DNA of 64,000 nt from JBBATK01 sp044224515 (GTDB lineage: Bacteria; Bacteroidota; Ignavibacteria; Kapaibacteriales; NICIL-2): NCBI GenBank assembly GCA_044224515.1, contig JBGAKH010000001.1, positions 124,001-188,000 of the forward strand. The letters are read 5' to 3'. Positions 55,401 through 62,969 of the stretch are shown here, in pieces (within the stretch, counting starts at the first letter, position 1; every line of letters starts with the position of its first letter). The notes beneath the pieces are model-generated. The model saw only the letters and a program-made list of their open reading frames with translations. It made no database searches and was not told the DNA's origin. Both the position numbers and the translations under genes were made by a program.

Positions 55401-55794
55401 GTTGATGAGTTTTATTGAAGCAAACCCGACCTTGAAGAAGTATCAAGGAAAAGTGCTACCCAGAAACGAAATGCGCGCTCCTTTTGTTCACGAAGTTGAC
55501 TTACGTCTCACCCAAGCTTTGCCTGTACAAGGTTTGGAGAAACTCCAGATATCACTAGATGTTCAGAACTTGCTCAACATGCTCGACAAAGATTGGGGTA
55601 TTCAACAATTCCTGAGATTTCAAAGCTACCAGCTCATTGAAGTTAAAGCAGCTAATGATGGCAGCGTTTTCGAGAATGGCAAGATGCGCATCAACTACAG
55701 CACACCAACCGTTAGTGGTCGCCCCGGAGTATACACGACGGACAGCTTCTATTCACGGTGGCGTATGCAGCTCGGTCTACGATACGAATTTTAA
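52447..55794 (+). CDS. Oar-like TonB-dependent receptor
   Basis: A 1115-residue outer-membrane protein. I start at the ATG at 52447, where the signal peptide MRVFSSCVILCLVVSYSLFS begins; upstream in-frame codons overlap the preceding gene. The N-terminal carboxypeptidase-like domain reads GSIRGTVIDSKTRKALNGATVVAVHVPTGSKYGAITRKNGTFVLRGL. The plug has IDGAVANDMFGLGQAG, SLDAVQELQVNVSPYDVRQSGFTGALVNAVTRSGSNTTHGSVF, the pattern of the OmpA-related Oar group. The long barrel ends SRWRMQLGLRYEF with the terminal phenylalanine of outer-membrane proteins. It is followed within 20 bases by a DUF4397 lipoprotein gene and then a secreted nuclease, so these may form an uptake unit. Substrate unknown. Confidence 0.9.
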   Translation: MRVFSSCVILCLVVSYSLFSQGVTTGSIRGTVIDSKTRKALNGATVVAVHVPTGSKYGAITRKNGTFVLRGLRVGQGYRFSCSFIGYQTTSRENVVISLGENDELSFSLSETQTTTKEIVVTAKQDDVFHQSKTGSGSTVSEADIQAAPSINRSLADVAKINPYTSQTTNYGGDDGLQGMSVAGVNSRFNNIQIDGAVANDMFGLGQAGTAGSQANSNMMSLDAVQELQVNVSPYDVRQSGFTGALVNAVTRSGSNTTHGSVFSYGRNQWMVGPSPDASRSAYPTFRDIQFGGRVGGAIYRNELFYHLTFETRLRTRPLDLGINNPSTLNNFPHSINEINEIVSIAKSRYGYDAGSSDLFNSRNNTYNVLARLDWNIGQKDKIQFRHNYTNAFQDRNVQRTPNVFSLSSQWNEFRSVNHSSVLQWNSQFSNDVSNEARLTFTKTSDARVLQAANLGQIKVFLNATDYVLFGPESNSQANSLDQTQLAFTDDLSFNFDDHTLSVGTHTEWYRFNNLFIPDYYGYYVFPTVNALRDSTPSYYSLSYADTAHTGGNLQPRALWSMMQTGLYIQDEWKVSPEFSVKMGLRADVPIYLDTPTDNPKFDSVFHALAQRYSLLSDPEKKLNTPIPDGLKTAQLPDPAVLLSPRVGFNWDLSGGEKTMQLRGGTGLFNGKVAAVWLSNQFSNTGIELNHIAVGSDASTGAALIGADGKPLKVSLNPYNPPRPGDGSFAGANDRTSAINVVSKDFRPPQVWRSTLGYDVRLAPELSLSAELMYSSAYNNVDYANLNLKRSLRLATSPVDGRPLYAANTSRTSVDSNNSSAFTQVLYLSSRDEGYQYSGMLSVKLNDKNSVVPGLSVLMSYVYSAAYDLQAATSSVALSNWQNTYATDPNHVDMARSNFDVPHRFFVNLGYRLDIFSNAPTRLNLSYSASSGQPYSFVYNGDANGDGISFNDLIYVPKSDDYDTKIKIVPTNGIDQRTAPQIWAQLMSFIEANPTLKKYQGKVLPRNEMRAPFVHEVDLRLTQALPVQGLEKLQISLDVQNLLNMLDKDWGIQQFLRFQSYQLIEVKAANDGSVFENGKMRINYSTPTVSGRPGVYTTDSFYSRWRMQLGLRYEF

Positions 55795-55814
55795 GATATA
55801 GGTCCATTATTTCA

Positions 55815-56501
55815 ATGCTTTCGACTAAATCAACCTTCTTCATCCTGTTGCTCAGCTTGTTAGGGCTGACCGGGCTACAGTCGTGCGACGACGGTGTCAT
55901 TACATTTACCGGTGGATCTGCTCGCGTACGTGTCTTTAATGCCCAACTCAAAGGCAGCTCCATGGTGGTTGAAATAGACACGCAAGTACGAGTGAACAGT
56001 CTCACAAACGGTGAAACGAGTCCGGATTTTAGTCTGACAAGTGGGCTCTACCATTCATTCTTCTGTCAATCATCGAGCGATTCGTCCGCAAACGGAATTA
56101 TCGCTAGTCAGCGCTACATGTTTGCAGACGACGCGACCTACTTACTTGTCGTCCACGGTTGGAATATTACCGATTTCATGAATCCCGTTCCCGAGATCAG
56201 TGTTAGCCCTTTACCTACGAAGTCCGCTTTGCGAGTAATCAATGCAACCGATACGGTTTCGTGCTCGGTTTCTATCGATACGAATGTCGTAGTAAAATTG
56301 GCAGACATACAGTCGTTTACCAACCTGTACACGTTTGATCCAGGAACCTATGTGGTCTATACCAATAACATCTATGCGAATGCAGAAGTTGATCATCAGT
56401 CTTTCAGTTTTGAGCCGGGCAAAGTTTATGACCTCATCGTCTACGACGCGCCGCTCGGTAATGGTTTGACGCAGCGAGTTTTGCTTCGGGAAGTAAAGTG
56501 A
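55815..56501 (+). CDS. DUF4397-type lipoprotein
   Basis: A 228-residue lipoprotein. The start at 55815 gives a compact signal peptide and lipobox LQSC (cysteine 24). The mature part has two related halves, opening with ARVRVFNAQLKGSSMVVEIDTQV and ALRVINATDTVSCSVSIDTNVV, the repeat pattern of DUF4397 proteins, each a beta-sandwich. It starts 20 bases after the Oar-like receptor gene, so it is very likely cotranscribed and may sit at the cell surface next to that receptor, much as SusD-like lipoproteins accompany their receptors; that comparison is inference, as the fold differs. Confidence 0.8.
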   Translation: MLSTKSTFFILLLSLLGLTGLQSCDDGVITFTGGSARVRVFNAQLKGSSMVVEIDTQVRVNSLTNGETSPDFSLTSGLYHSFFCQSSSDSSANGIIASQRYMFADDATYLLVVHGWNITDFMNPVPEISVSPLPTKSALRVINATDTVSCSVSIDTNVVVKLADIQSFTNLYTFDPGTYVVYTNNIYANAEVDHQSFSFEPGKVYDLIVYDAPLGNGLTQRVLLREVK

Positions 56502-56684
56502 TCGCGTCTTTGAGGATGTGATTCACGGTCTTGCGAATGTCGCACCTTGTCTCTTTTCAATCTTCTGCAGGCACCACATTGGCGGTTCGGATAGATACAT
56601 CGCCAAATGCTTCGCCTGTCAGTTTCGAAATACTTAGAAGTCATACAACGTATATCAACTCTTTAATACTTTAAGGATTCCACA

Positions 56685-58472
56685 ATGGCTAGACTGCTAC
56701 TCTCTCTTCTCTCATTCTGTATCCTCTCGATACATGCCAATGCTCAGTACATTACTATTTCAGCATTTCGTTCTCGAACGGTAAATGACACTCTGGTAAA
56801 GGGTGAGAAGATTGCAGGTCGTGTTTCTGCAGGCACGGAGTTTCGCAACACGAGCTTCATACAAGATGCGACCGGCGGTATAGCTGTTTTCAATTCAAAC
56901 TTTCACTCAGCGGTGCAGATTGGTGATTCAGTTGAAATCAGCGGCGGTCAGCTTCAAGACTTTCAAGCCGTGAGTGGCCAACCAAAATCCGGCCTAAGTG
57001 AAATTGCAGGTTCTCAATTCGTATTCACTCTCATTCCGGCTGCGAACACAGCGCCGGTTGCAAAGATTTCGGCAATACAGTCAATTGGCGAAGGCATTGA
57101 AGGTATGCTGGTGAAGGTCCGCAGCGTAACTTTTACAAGTACAGGATCATTTCAAGGAGATAAGAACTATTTCGTAAAGAATGCCAATGGGGATTCTGTT
57201 CAAGTTCGCATTGATGCTAATACTGAAATCGCCAAGAACAACCTCTTGATTCCCAACGGCGCGGTAGATTTAATTGGCTGTCTATCTCAGTTTCGAGGAA
57301 CCTATCAAATTCAACCTCGGTTCGCTTCTGATATCGGCGCAACTATAGATATTGATACCGTCGGCAAAGATCGCACCTTTGATGTCACATGTTGGAATGT
57401 CAAGCAATTCATGAGCTCGATTGACACAACCATTAAGGACAAACAGCGACAGCTTGAATCCGTCAAGCGTGCTCTCGATTCAATTCAGGCTGACCTTGTG
57501 TCATTGGAAGAAGTTGCCAACCCGGAAGGATTCCAACGTCTCGTTGATACATTGGCACAAAAGTCAGAAGGTCGCCTTGCAACCGAGATACTTCAAGATC
57601 AGAAGATGGGCTTTATCTATCGCAAAGATGTAGTCAGCGTTTCAGGTTCAGGACTGGCAGTGAATGGCGGTGCGCAAGCGTGGGCCAATGGTCGCTTTCC
57701 TCTTCGATTGAGCTTTACCGCTACAGTTAACGGGCAAAGTAAAAAAATGACTGCCTTTAGCATCCATGCCAAAGCTACCGGCAGCGGGACGGAAACCGCC
57801 GACTTAGCTCGACGAACCACAGATGCCGAGACCTTTCACGAGTACCTCAACAATTTTTACGCAAACGAGGCGGTCATTGTTCTTGGTGACTTCAATGATG
57901 ACGTAACAACGTCTGTTGTTGGAAGCGGAAACCCTACTCCCTATAAGTCGTTCGTTGATGACGCAACAAATTGGACAGCGATTACTAAATCACTGAGCGA
58001 AAAAGGACTTGCTTCTTACCTTGGTTCATCCGGTAGAATGATCGATCATATTGTCGTCTCGAATGAAGTTGTCCCAAGTGTGTACCGAACAAAACTTGAG
58101 ACTCCACAGGCATTCTTATCTTCATATACGTCTACGGTAAGCGACCACGTGCCCGTTTCAACTCGTCTGTATCTAGAGAATATCGTTGTTGGAGTCCCTG
58201 AAGAGAAGCTACTGCAAGGTGCAACTCTTCGCATAGCTCCCAACCCGATGCACGAACAAGGGATGATTGAGTTTGTCAATGAGCATGCACAACACATAGA
58301 TGTAGAGGTTTTGGATATGCTTGGTTTGAGTGTTTCAAAACTCTACAGTGGTTACATGCCGGCTGAGATTCGCTTGTTCCGCTTATCGACGTTGGAGCTG
58401 AGCCCCGGCATGTACACGATCCGCTGTCAAGGAGAGTCGGGAACCATTGTAAAAAGTTTCATTATCGACTAA
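56685..58472 (+). CDS. T9SS-exported endonuclease/exonuclease/phosphatase-family protein
   Basis: A 595-residue exported enzyme. The signal peptide ends at about ANAQ. Residues 22-215 hold one or two OB-like domains (FIQDATGGIAVFNS, VKVRSVTF and QPRFASDI), as in secreted nucleases of the YhcR type. Residues 225-500 are an EEP domain with all catalytic motifs: TCWNVKQF, VSLEEVAN (metal-binding Glu), AFSIHAKA (His), VLGDFNDD (Asp/Asn), and IDHIVVSN and SDHVPVSTR (terminal Asp-His). The C-terminus (LRIAPNPMHEQGMIEF ... LELSPGMYTIRC) is a type A T9SS sorting domain. A DNase, RNase or phosphodiesterase are all possible. AAGGA precedes the ATG by about eight bases. Confidence 0.88.
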   Translation: MARLLLSLLSFCILSIHANAQYITISAFRSRTVNDTLVKGEKIAGRVSAGTEFRNTSFIQDATGGIAVFNSNFHSAVQIGDSVEISGGQLQDFQAVSGQPKSGLSEIAGSQFVFTLIPAANTAPVAKISAIQSIGEGIEGMLVKVRSVTFTSTGSFQGDKNYFVKNANGDSVQVRIDANTEIAKNNLLIPNGAVDLIGCLSQFRGTYQIQPRFASDIGATIDIDTVGKDRTFDVTCWNVKQFMSSIDTTIKDKQRQLESVKRALDSIQADLVSLEEVANPEGFQRLVDTLAQKSEGRLATEILQDQKMGFIYRKDVVSVSGSGLAVNGGAQAWANGRFPLRLSFTATVNGQSKKMTAFSIHAKATGSGTETADLARRTTDAETFHEYLNNFYANEAVIVLGDFNDDVTTSVVGSGNPTPYKSFVDDATNWTAITKSLSEKGLASYLGSSGRMIDHIVVSNEVVPSVYRTKLETPQAFLSSYTSTVSDHVPVSTRLYLENIVVGVPEEKLLQGATLRIAPNPMHEQGMIEFVNEHAQHIDVEVLDMLGLSVSKLYSGYMPAEIRLFRLSTLELSPGMYTIRCQGESGTIVKSFIID

Positions 58473-58498
58473 GACAAACTTCGCTGTTCCAATGCTCC

Positions 58499-58518
58499 CT
58501 TCGCGCCTATTGGCGAAG
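58499..58518 (+). terminator. weak hairpin after the nuclease gene
   Basis: CTTCGC and GCGAAG pair around GCCTATTG, 26 bases after the nuclease stop. Only six pairs and no U-tract, so a terminator role is tentative. Confidence 0.3.
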
Positions 58519-58567
58519 TGTTCCGCAATAGTATGTGTTGAGTATCCATTTCAATTAACGACGCACG

Positions 58568-58627
58568 ACTCAGGATCACACGCAAAACCTGAGTTGTGAG
58601 TCCACCGTCGCTCAGTCCCTGAGTGAC
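58568..58627 (+). promoter_or_regulatory. candidate cis-regulatory leader of speA with alternative pairings
   Basis: Two hairpins adjoin: ACTCAGG (58568-58574) with CCTGAGT (58588-58594), and GTCGCTCAG (58607-58615) with CTGAGTGAC (58619-58627) around TCC, with one G-U pair on the plus strand. A second copy of CCTGAGT at 58618-58624 lies in the second hairpin, so ACTCAGG can pair with either copy and the two states exclude each other. The end of this element is 17 bases before the ribosome site. The pairings are seen; regulation is inferred. Confidence 0.45.
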
Positions 58628-58644
58628 TACCGTTTAACGTAACC

Positions 58645-58651
58645 AAAGGAG
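58645..58651 (+). promoter_or_regulatory. strong ribosome-binding site that fixes the TTG start of speA
   Basis: AAAGGAG lies six bases before the TTG at 58658. It is the best Shine-Dalgarno sequence in the window and makes the rare TTG start credible. Confidence 0.75.
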
Positions 58652-58657
58652 TCTACC

Positions 58658-60556
58658 TTGCGAAGCTGGTCAATCGATGATTCAATCGAACTCTACAACA
58701 TCAACGGATGGGGTATTAGCTATGTTGGCGTTAACGCCAAGGGCAACATCGAAATCTCACCACGCAAATCGAATGGCGTGAGTATCGACTTGAAAGAGTT
58801 GATCGATGAGTTAGCCTTGAAAGACATTAACTGTCCGGTACTCTTACGATTTCCGGACATTCTTGACAACCGCATCGAGAAGATTAGCGGTTGCTTCGGA
58901 GCTGCATCCAAAGAGTATGGCTATCGAGGAAAGTATTACAACGTTTACCCCATTAAAGTAAACCAGCAGCGACCTGTTGTTGAAGAAATCGTTCGCTATG
59001 GCAAGAAGTTCAACATCGGTTTGGAAGCAGGTTCCAAACCAGAGTTGCACGCCGTTCTTCCGATTATGGACAACTCGGAAGCGCTCATTATTTGCAATGG
59101 CTATAAAGATGAGGAGTTCATTGAGTTAGCATTGCTGGCTCTCAAAATGGGCAAGAAGATTTTCCTTGTAGTCGAGAAACTTAACGAGTTACGTCTGATC
59201 ATATCCGTTGCTCGACGTCTCAATGTTAATCCAAACATCGGAATACGAATCAAGCTCGCCTCAGCAGGAAGTGGCAAGTGGGAAGAGAGTGGCGGTGATC
59301 AGTCGAAGTTTGGTCTGAATTCAGCCGAGTTACTTGAAGCCATCGAATTGGTTAAAAGCGAAGGTGTGATGGACTGGGTCCGTTTGATACACTTTCACCT
59401 CGGCTCTCAAATCACAAACATTCGCAAAATCAAAGCCGGACTCAAGGAAGTTGCACAGTTTTATGTGCAGTTGCGTAAGATGGGCTGCATGGTCGAGTTC
59501 GTTGATATCGGCGGTGGATTAGGTGTTGACTACGACGGTTCACGAACTGCAATGGCCTCAAGCATCAACTATTCTATCCAAGAGTACGCGAATGATGCCA
59601 TCTACACCTTGATCGATGCTGCAGACAAGTCGGGCTTGCCTCACCCGAATATCATTACCGAGGCAGGGCGCGCACTCACAGCGCATCATTCTATGCTCAT
59701 CTTTAACGTTCTCGAGACAGCGTCGATACCGGTATGGAACGAAGCGCAGAACGAGGTCTCTGATCAAGATCATGATTTAGTCCGTGACCTCTATCGTTTG
59801 TTGAAGGACTTGAATGCTCGAAGCATGCTGGAAACCTGGCACGATGCACAGCAGGAACGTGAAGAGATTCTCAACCTCTTTTCACTCGGTATGATCGACT
59901 TGGAAACCAGAGCTAAAGCAGAACGACTGTTCTGGTCAATCGCAATGGAGGTTCAGCGCATGAGCCTTGACATGAAGCACCAGCCTGAAGAGTTGCGCAA
60001 TCTGTCGAAGCTCTTGGCTGATAAATACTTCTGTAATTTTTCACTCTTTCAGTCCTTGCCTGATAGTTGGGCTATCGATCAGATCTTCCCTATTCTGCCG
60101 ATTCATCGTCTCGATGAGAAGCCGACACGTTATGCCACTATTCAAGACATAACCTGCGACAGCGATGGAAAAATAGATCATTTCATTGGTGTTCGAGATT
60201 TTGCACAGTACCTTCCTGTTCACGATTTCAATCCAAGCACACCGTATTACCTCGGAGTATTCCTCGTAGGTGCCTATCAGGAAATCTTGGGTGACTTGCA
60301 TAACCTGTTCGGCGACACGAATGCGGTTCACGTTATTTGTGATGAGAACGGTTATTCTTTGCAGCAGATTCACGAAGGAGAAACAGTTGAAGATGTGCTC
60401 GATTACGTTCAGTTTAGTGGAAAGAAACTCGTTCGTACTATGGAGGCTTGGGTTTCCCAATCCATGAAGGACGGCGTGATTTCACCTCAGGAAGGCAAAG
60501 AGTTTCTAGCTATCTACCGTTCGGGCTTGTACGGTTACACCTATTTGGAGTCGTAG
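58658..60556 (+). CDS. speA: biosynthetic arginine decarboxylase
   Basis: PLP-dependent enzyme that makes agmatine from arginine, the entry to polyamine synthesis. The 632-residue length is normal for the SpeA family. It has YYNVYPIKVNQQRPVVEEI with the PLP lysine, GLEAGSKPEL, LIHFHLGSQI, VDIGGGLGVDYDGS, ITEAGRALTAHHS, and the C-terminal barrel with HNLFGDTNAVHV. The start is a TTG, chosen because AAAGGAG is optimally placed and the protein then opens with WSIDDSIELYNINGWG, as its relatives do. The leader has mutually exclusive hairpins and a triloop hairpin lies 13 bases after the stop. No speB or aguA gene is near. Confidence 0.95.
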   Translation: MRSWSIDDSIELYNINGWGISYVGVNAKGNIEISPRKSNGVSIDLKELIDELALKDINCPVLLRFPDILDNRIEKISGCFGAASKEYGYRGKYYNVYPIKVNQQRPVVEEIVRYGKKFNIGLEAGSKPELHAVLPIMDNSEALIICNGYKDEEFIELALLALKMGKKIFLVVEKLNELRLIISVARRLNVNPNIGIRIKLASAGSGKWEESGGDQSKFGLNSAELLEAIELVKSEGVMDWVRLIHFHLGSQITNIRKIKAGLKEVAQFYVQLRKMGCMVEFVDIGGGLGVDYDGSRTAMASSINYSIQEYANDAIYTLIDAADKSGLPHPNIITEAGRALTAHHSMLIFNVLETASIPVWNEAQNEVSDQDHDLVRDLYRLLKDLNARSMLETWHDAQQEREEILNLFSLGMIDLETRAKAERLFWSIAMEVQRMSLDMKHQPEELRNLSKLLADKYFCNFSLFQSLPDSWAIDQIFPILPIHRLDEKPTRYATIQDITCDSDGKIDHFIGVRDFAQYLPVHDFNPSTPYYLGVFLVGAYQEILGDLHNLFGDTNAVHVICDENGYSLQQIHEGETVEDVLDYVQFSGKKLVRTMEAWVSQSMKDGVISPQEGKEFLAIYRSGLYGYTYLES

Positions 60557-60569
60557 TGATTTCTTGTGT

Positions 60570-60596
60570 CAGGTTGCCGGCGAAGCCGGCAACCTG
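60570..60596 (+). terminator. GAA-triloop hairpin after speA
   Basis: A perfect 12-bp stem (CAGGTTGCCGGC and its complement) closes a GAA loop, 13 bases after the speA stop. No U-tract. Same loop as the hairpin after dnaG but an unrelated stem. Confidence 0.55.
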
Positions 60597-60657
60597 TACC
60601 CAAAACATCGTATGACAACCGCAGTTCTTCAGCACTGACGTCGTCCTCGGATTGAAT

Positions 60658-61893
60658 ATGGCTACCTTTTTACGTTGGTTCCTAAGCCGACGCCTTGTGC
60701 AAGGAAAAAAGCTCCTCGTTCGAAGTGCTCTGAGTTTGCTTCTTCTACTCCTCTGCTGGCCCTACTTCCTGCTTCCGCATTATGCTTTTCCTGCGCCCAG
60801 ACCTTTCAACGGCGCATACTGGTACAACCCGTACAGCTCGTGCGATTCAGCCGTTCAAAAGTGCAACTTTCACCTGCATTCTCATGCCTGGGGTGGTCTA
60901 ACTGATGGACACACAGATGCAAGGCGCATCGATTCGATCTACCGCGCAATGGGATACAACGTGGTAAATCTCTCGAATTACTTTTCGGTAGACACGCTCC
61001 ACCAACCAGCCGACTCGAGCTTCATTCCGGCTTATGAACATGGATACAGTGTGCAGAAGAGTCATCGACTTGTAGTAGGGGCGCGCTCCGTATTCTGGCT
61101 GGATGCTCCGCTTCTGCAGACCAGGCATATCAAACAGTTTTTCTTCTCAGTCTTGAAACCGCAGTGCGATCTGCTCGTGATGGCGCATCCGGCTTTCGGT
61201 CGACCTAGTTACACTGTTGAGGATGCGCAGTGTCTGAGTGGATATGACTGTATGGAAGTATTGAATCACTATCGCAATTCCCTGGCGCACTGGGATAGCG
61301 CACTAAGTTGTGGTCACCTAGTTTGGCTGATTGCAAACGATGATTCGCATCGAGCAGACAATGATCATGAAACAGGAGTCCGCTGGACTTTAGCATGTAC
61401 AGGTTCAGCCAGTAGAGACTCAATCGTATCAGCGCTACGTCGTGGTTCCTCTTTCGGTGTGGCAGGATATCACGGACGTTGTGACCTTCGACTTTCCGAC
61501 ATTGCAGTAGAGCACGACACTCTCATTTTGCGCACACATGAGAGTTTCACGCGGGCTCGTGTAATTCGTCAACATGGACATGTTGTGGCAACTTCTGAGA
61601 ATGATACGATACTTCGTTATGCTCTGCAAGCCGACGATCAGTATGTACGATGTGAGATCGATAGTGGTTCAACGACCCTGTATACAAATCCTATCGTACG
61701 CAGCTCACAGGCTCTTTCTGCGACGGCAAGCCAAAACGGTAAAATGCCCGCTAATCTTGAAGTGCAATGCGATCTCCCCTTGACCCTTTTGTGGTATTTT
61801 GCCTTTGTGCTTGTTATTGTGCCGATCATCTACATTATGATGACGACAAAGACTTTGCTCATATCTGCGCACACCTTCGAGTCGAAGACCTAG
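60658..61893 (+). CDS. membrane-anchored PHP-domain phosphoesterase-like protein
   Basis: A 411-residue protein with a hydrophobic segment near the N-terminus (about 22-40, ALSLLLLLLCWPYFLL) and another near the C-terminus (LLWYFAFVLVIVPIIYIMM). Between them is a PHP-type metallo-domain: KCNFHLHSHAWGGLTDGH gives the HxH pair of motif 1, MGYNVVNLSNY is motif-2-like, VMAHPAFGRPSY and IANDDSHRADNDH supply later metal-binding histidines and aspartates. The metal site would face the periplasm. Substrate is unknown; PHP proteins include phosphatases and nucleases. I start at the ATG at 60658; an in-frame TTG lies two codons before. Sixty bases follow to the next gene. Confidence 0.75.
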   Translation: MATFLRWFLSRRLVQGKKLLVRSALSLLLLLLCWPYFLLPHYAFPAPRPFNGAYWYNPYSSCDSAVQKCNFHLHSHAWGGLTDGHTDARRIDSIYRAMGYNVVNLSNYFSVDTLHQPADSSFIPAYEHGYSVQKSHRLVVGARSVFWLDAPLLQTRHIKQFFFSVLKPQCDLLVMAHPAFGRPSYTVEDAQCLSGYDCMEVLNHYRNSLAHWDSALSCGHLVWLIANDDSHRADNDHETGVRWTLACTGSASRDSIVSALRRGSSFGVAGYHGRCDLRLSDIAVEHDTLILRTHESFTRARVIRQHGHVVATSENDTILRYALQADDQYVRCEIDSGSTTLYTNPIVRSSQALSATASQNGKMPANLEVQCDLPLTLLWYFAFVLVIVPIIYIMMTTKTLLISAHTFESKT

Positions 61894-61952
61894 AAACTCT
61901 AACCGGTATTATTCTCTCGACATCCCTTCAATTCCCACTAACAACTCCAACA

Positions 61953-62951
61953 ATGAATACGTCGTCCGGCTCTCGAGTATCTCTCTTCGTTGCACTTTGT
62001 TTGATGCTCAGTCACTTCAATGTACCGACACTGTGCGCTCAAATTCACGCGTCACGTGGAATTGACTTTCGCGATGTGCAAACAAACAGCTCCGAGTTTG
62101 GCTTTTTGTCATCCATGAAATTTGGGTTGGAGATGCAGAGAGCCCTGGGTTCCGTCACACCACCAATCGACGAAACCGAGGAAGAAGAGCTGTCCGAGTT
62201 TCCATCTCGGGATCAAGCTTGGAATATCAAATTCGTGGAAGATGTGGAACTCTATCGTTGGTCAGAACTGGGGCACCTGCGCTTTGTAGCAGGACAAGAA
62301 CTGTGCGCAAATGAACGCAACGATATTCACTTCAATCCGCGCTCAATCATCTGGGAGGAAGAGCTTTCTGTACGGGGGTTGTTCGACTTCAGAGCCGGTG
62401 GTCAATGGAGTACTTCAGTAGCCGCTTTTCATCGCTGTAAGCACGACGTGGACAATTCCGATCAAGAGCAAAACGACGAGATCGTTCCGGGACGTGTTCA
62501 AAAGCGAAGTATCATCTTAAGTGGATTTGCAGTACGTGAGAAGCTGCAACCGATGATGCTACGTGCAGATTCAGGACTTCAACTTCAGGCTGAAATTGGT
62601 GCTGAGTACTATCTTATGCACCGAGATTATCGCTATCCTGTCTTGACATTCGGCACTTCTTGGAGTAGAGCGCGGGCGGCACTATGCGTCGGACTTGAAC
62701 TCAAACATACTATCTCGCAGCATCATGCTCTTGCTCTACGCACCTACATTTCCCAAATGCTCTTTAGCCGAGACTTAGCGCTAGCGGCAGCCCAAGGCTA
62801 CCTTTCACGGGCGGAGTTACGCATTGATATGCGAGGAAAAGCAGGTGAACTAAGTATTATGCTCTGCAATGAACGTTCGTTTGACGAAGTTGTTCGTATT
62901 TCGGCCGATCCCACCAACACATGGTCGATCGGCATCGCCTTCCGTCCCTAA
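61953..62951 (+). CDS. putative outer-membrane beta-barrel protein
   Basis: A 332-residue exported protein of unknown family. The start at 61953 gives a signal peptide (SRVSLFVALCLMLSHFNVPTLCAQ); longer in-frame starts overlap the PHP gene and look non-coding. A Glu-rich stretch (DETEEEELSEF) follows about 70 residues in. The remainder alternates polar and hydrophobic residues in strands of eight to ten (WNIKFVEDVELYRW, LRFVAGQELCA, AGGQWSTSVAAFHRC, LCVGLELKHTI, AELRIDM, WSIGIAFRP), consistent with a barrel of 12 or more strands. It may work with the upstream membrane PHP protein, from which it is separated by 59 bases. Confidence 0.6.
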   Translation: MNTSSGSRVSLFVALCLMLSHFNVPTLCAQIHASRGIDFRDVQTNSSEFGFLSSMKFGLEMQRALGSVTPPIDETEEEELSEFPSRDQAWNIKFVEDVELYRWSELGHLRFVAGQELCANERNDIHFNPRSIIWEEELSVRGLFDFRAGGQWSTSVAAFHRCKHDVDNSDQEQNDEIVPGRVQKRSIILSGFAVREKLQPMMLRADSGLQLQAEIGAEYYLMHRDYRYPVLTFGTSWSRARAALCVGLELKHTISQHHALALRTYISQMLFSRDLALAAAQGYLSRAELRIDMRGKAGELSIMLCNERSFDEVVRISADPTNTWSIGIAFRP

Positions 62952-62969
62952 TTCGCTGAGCCGTAGTGA

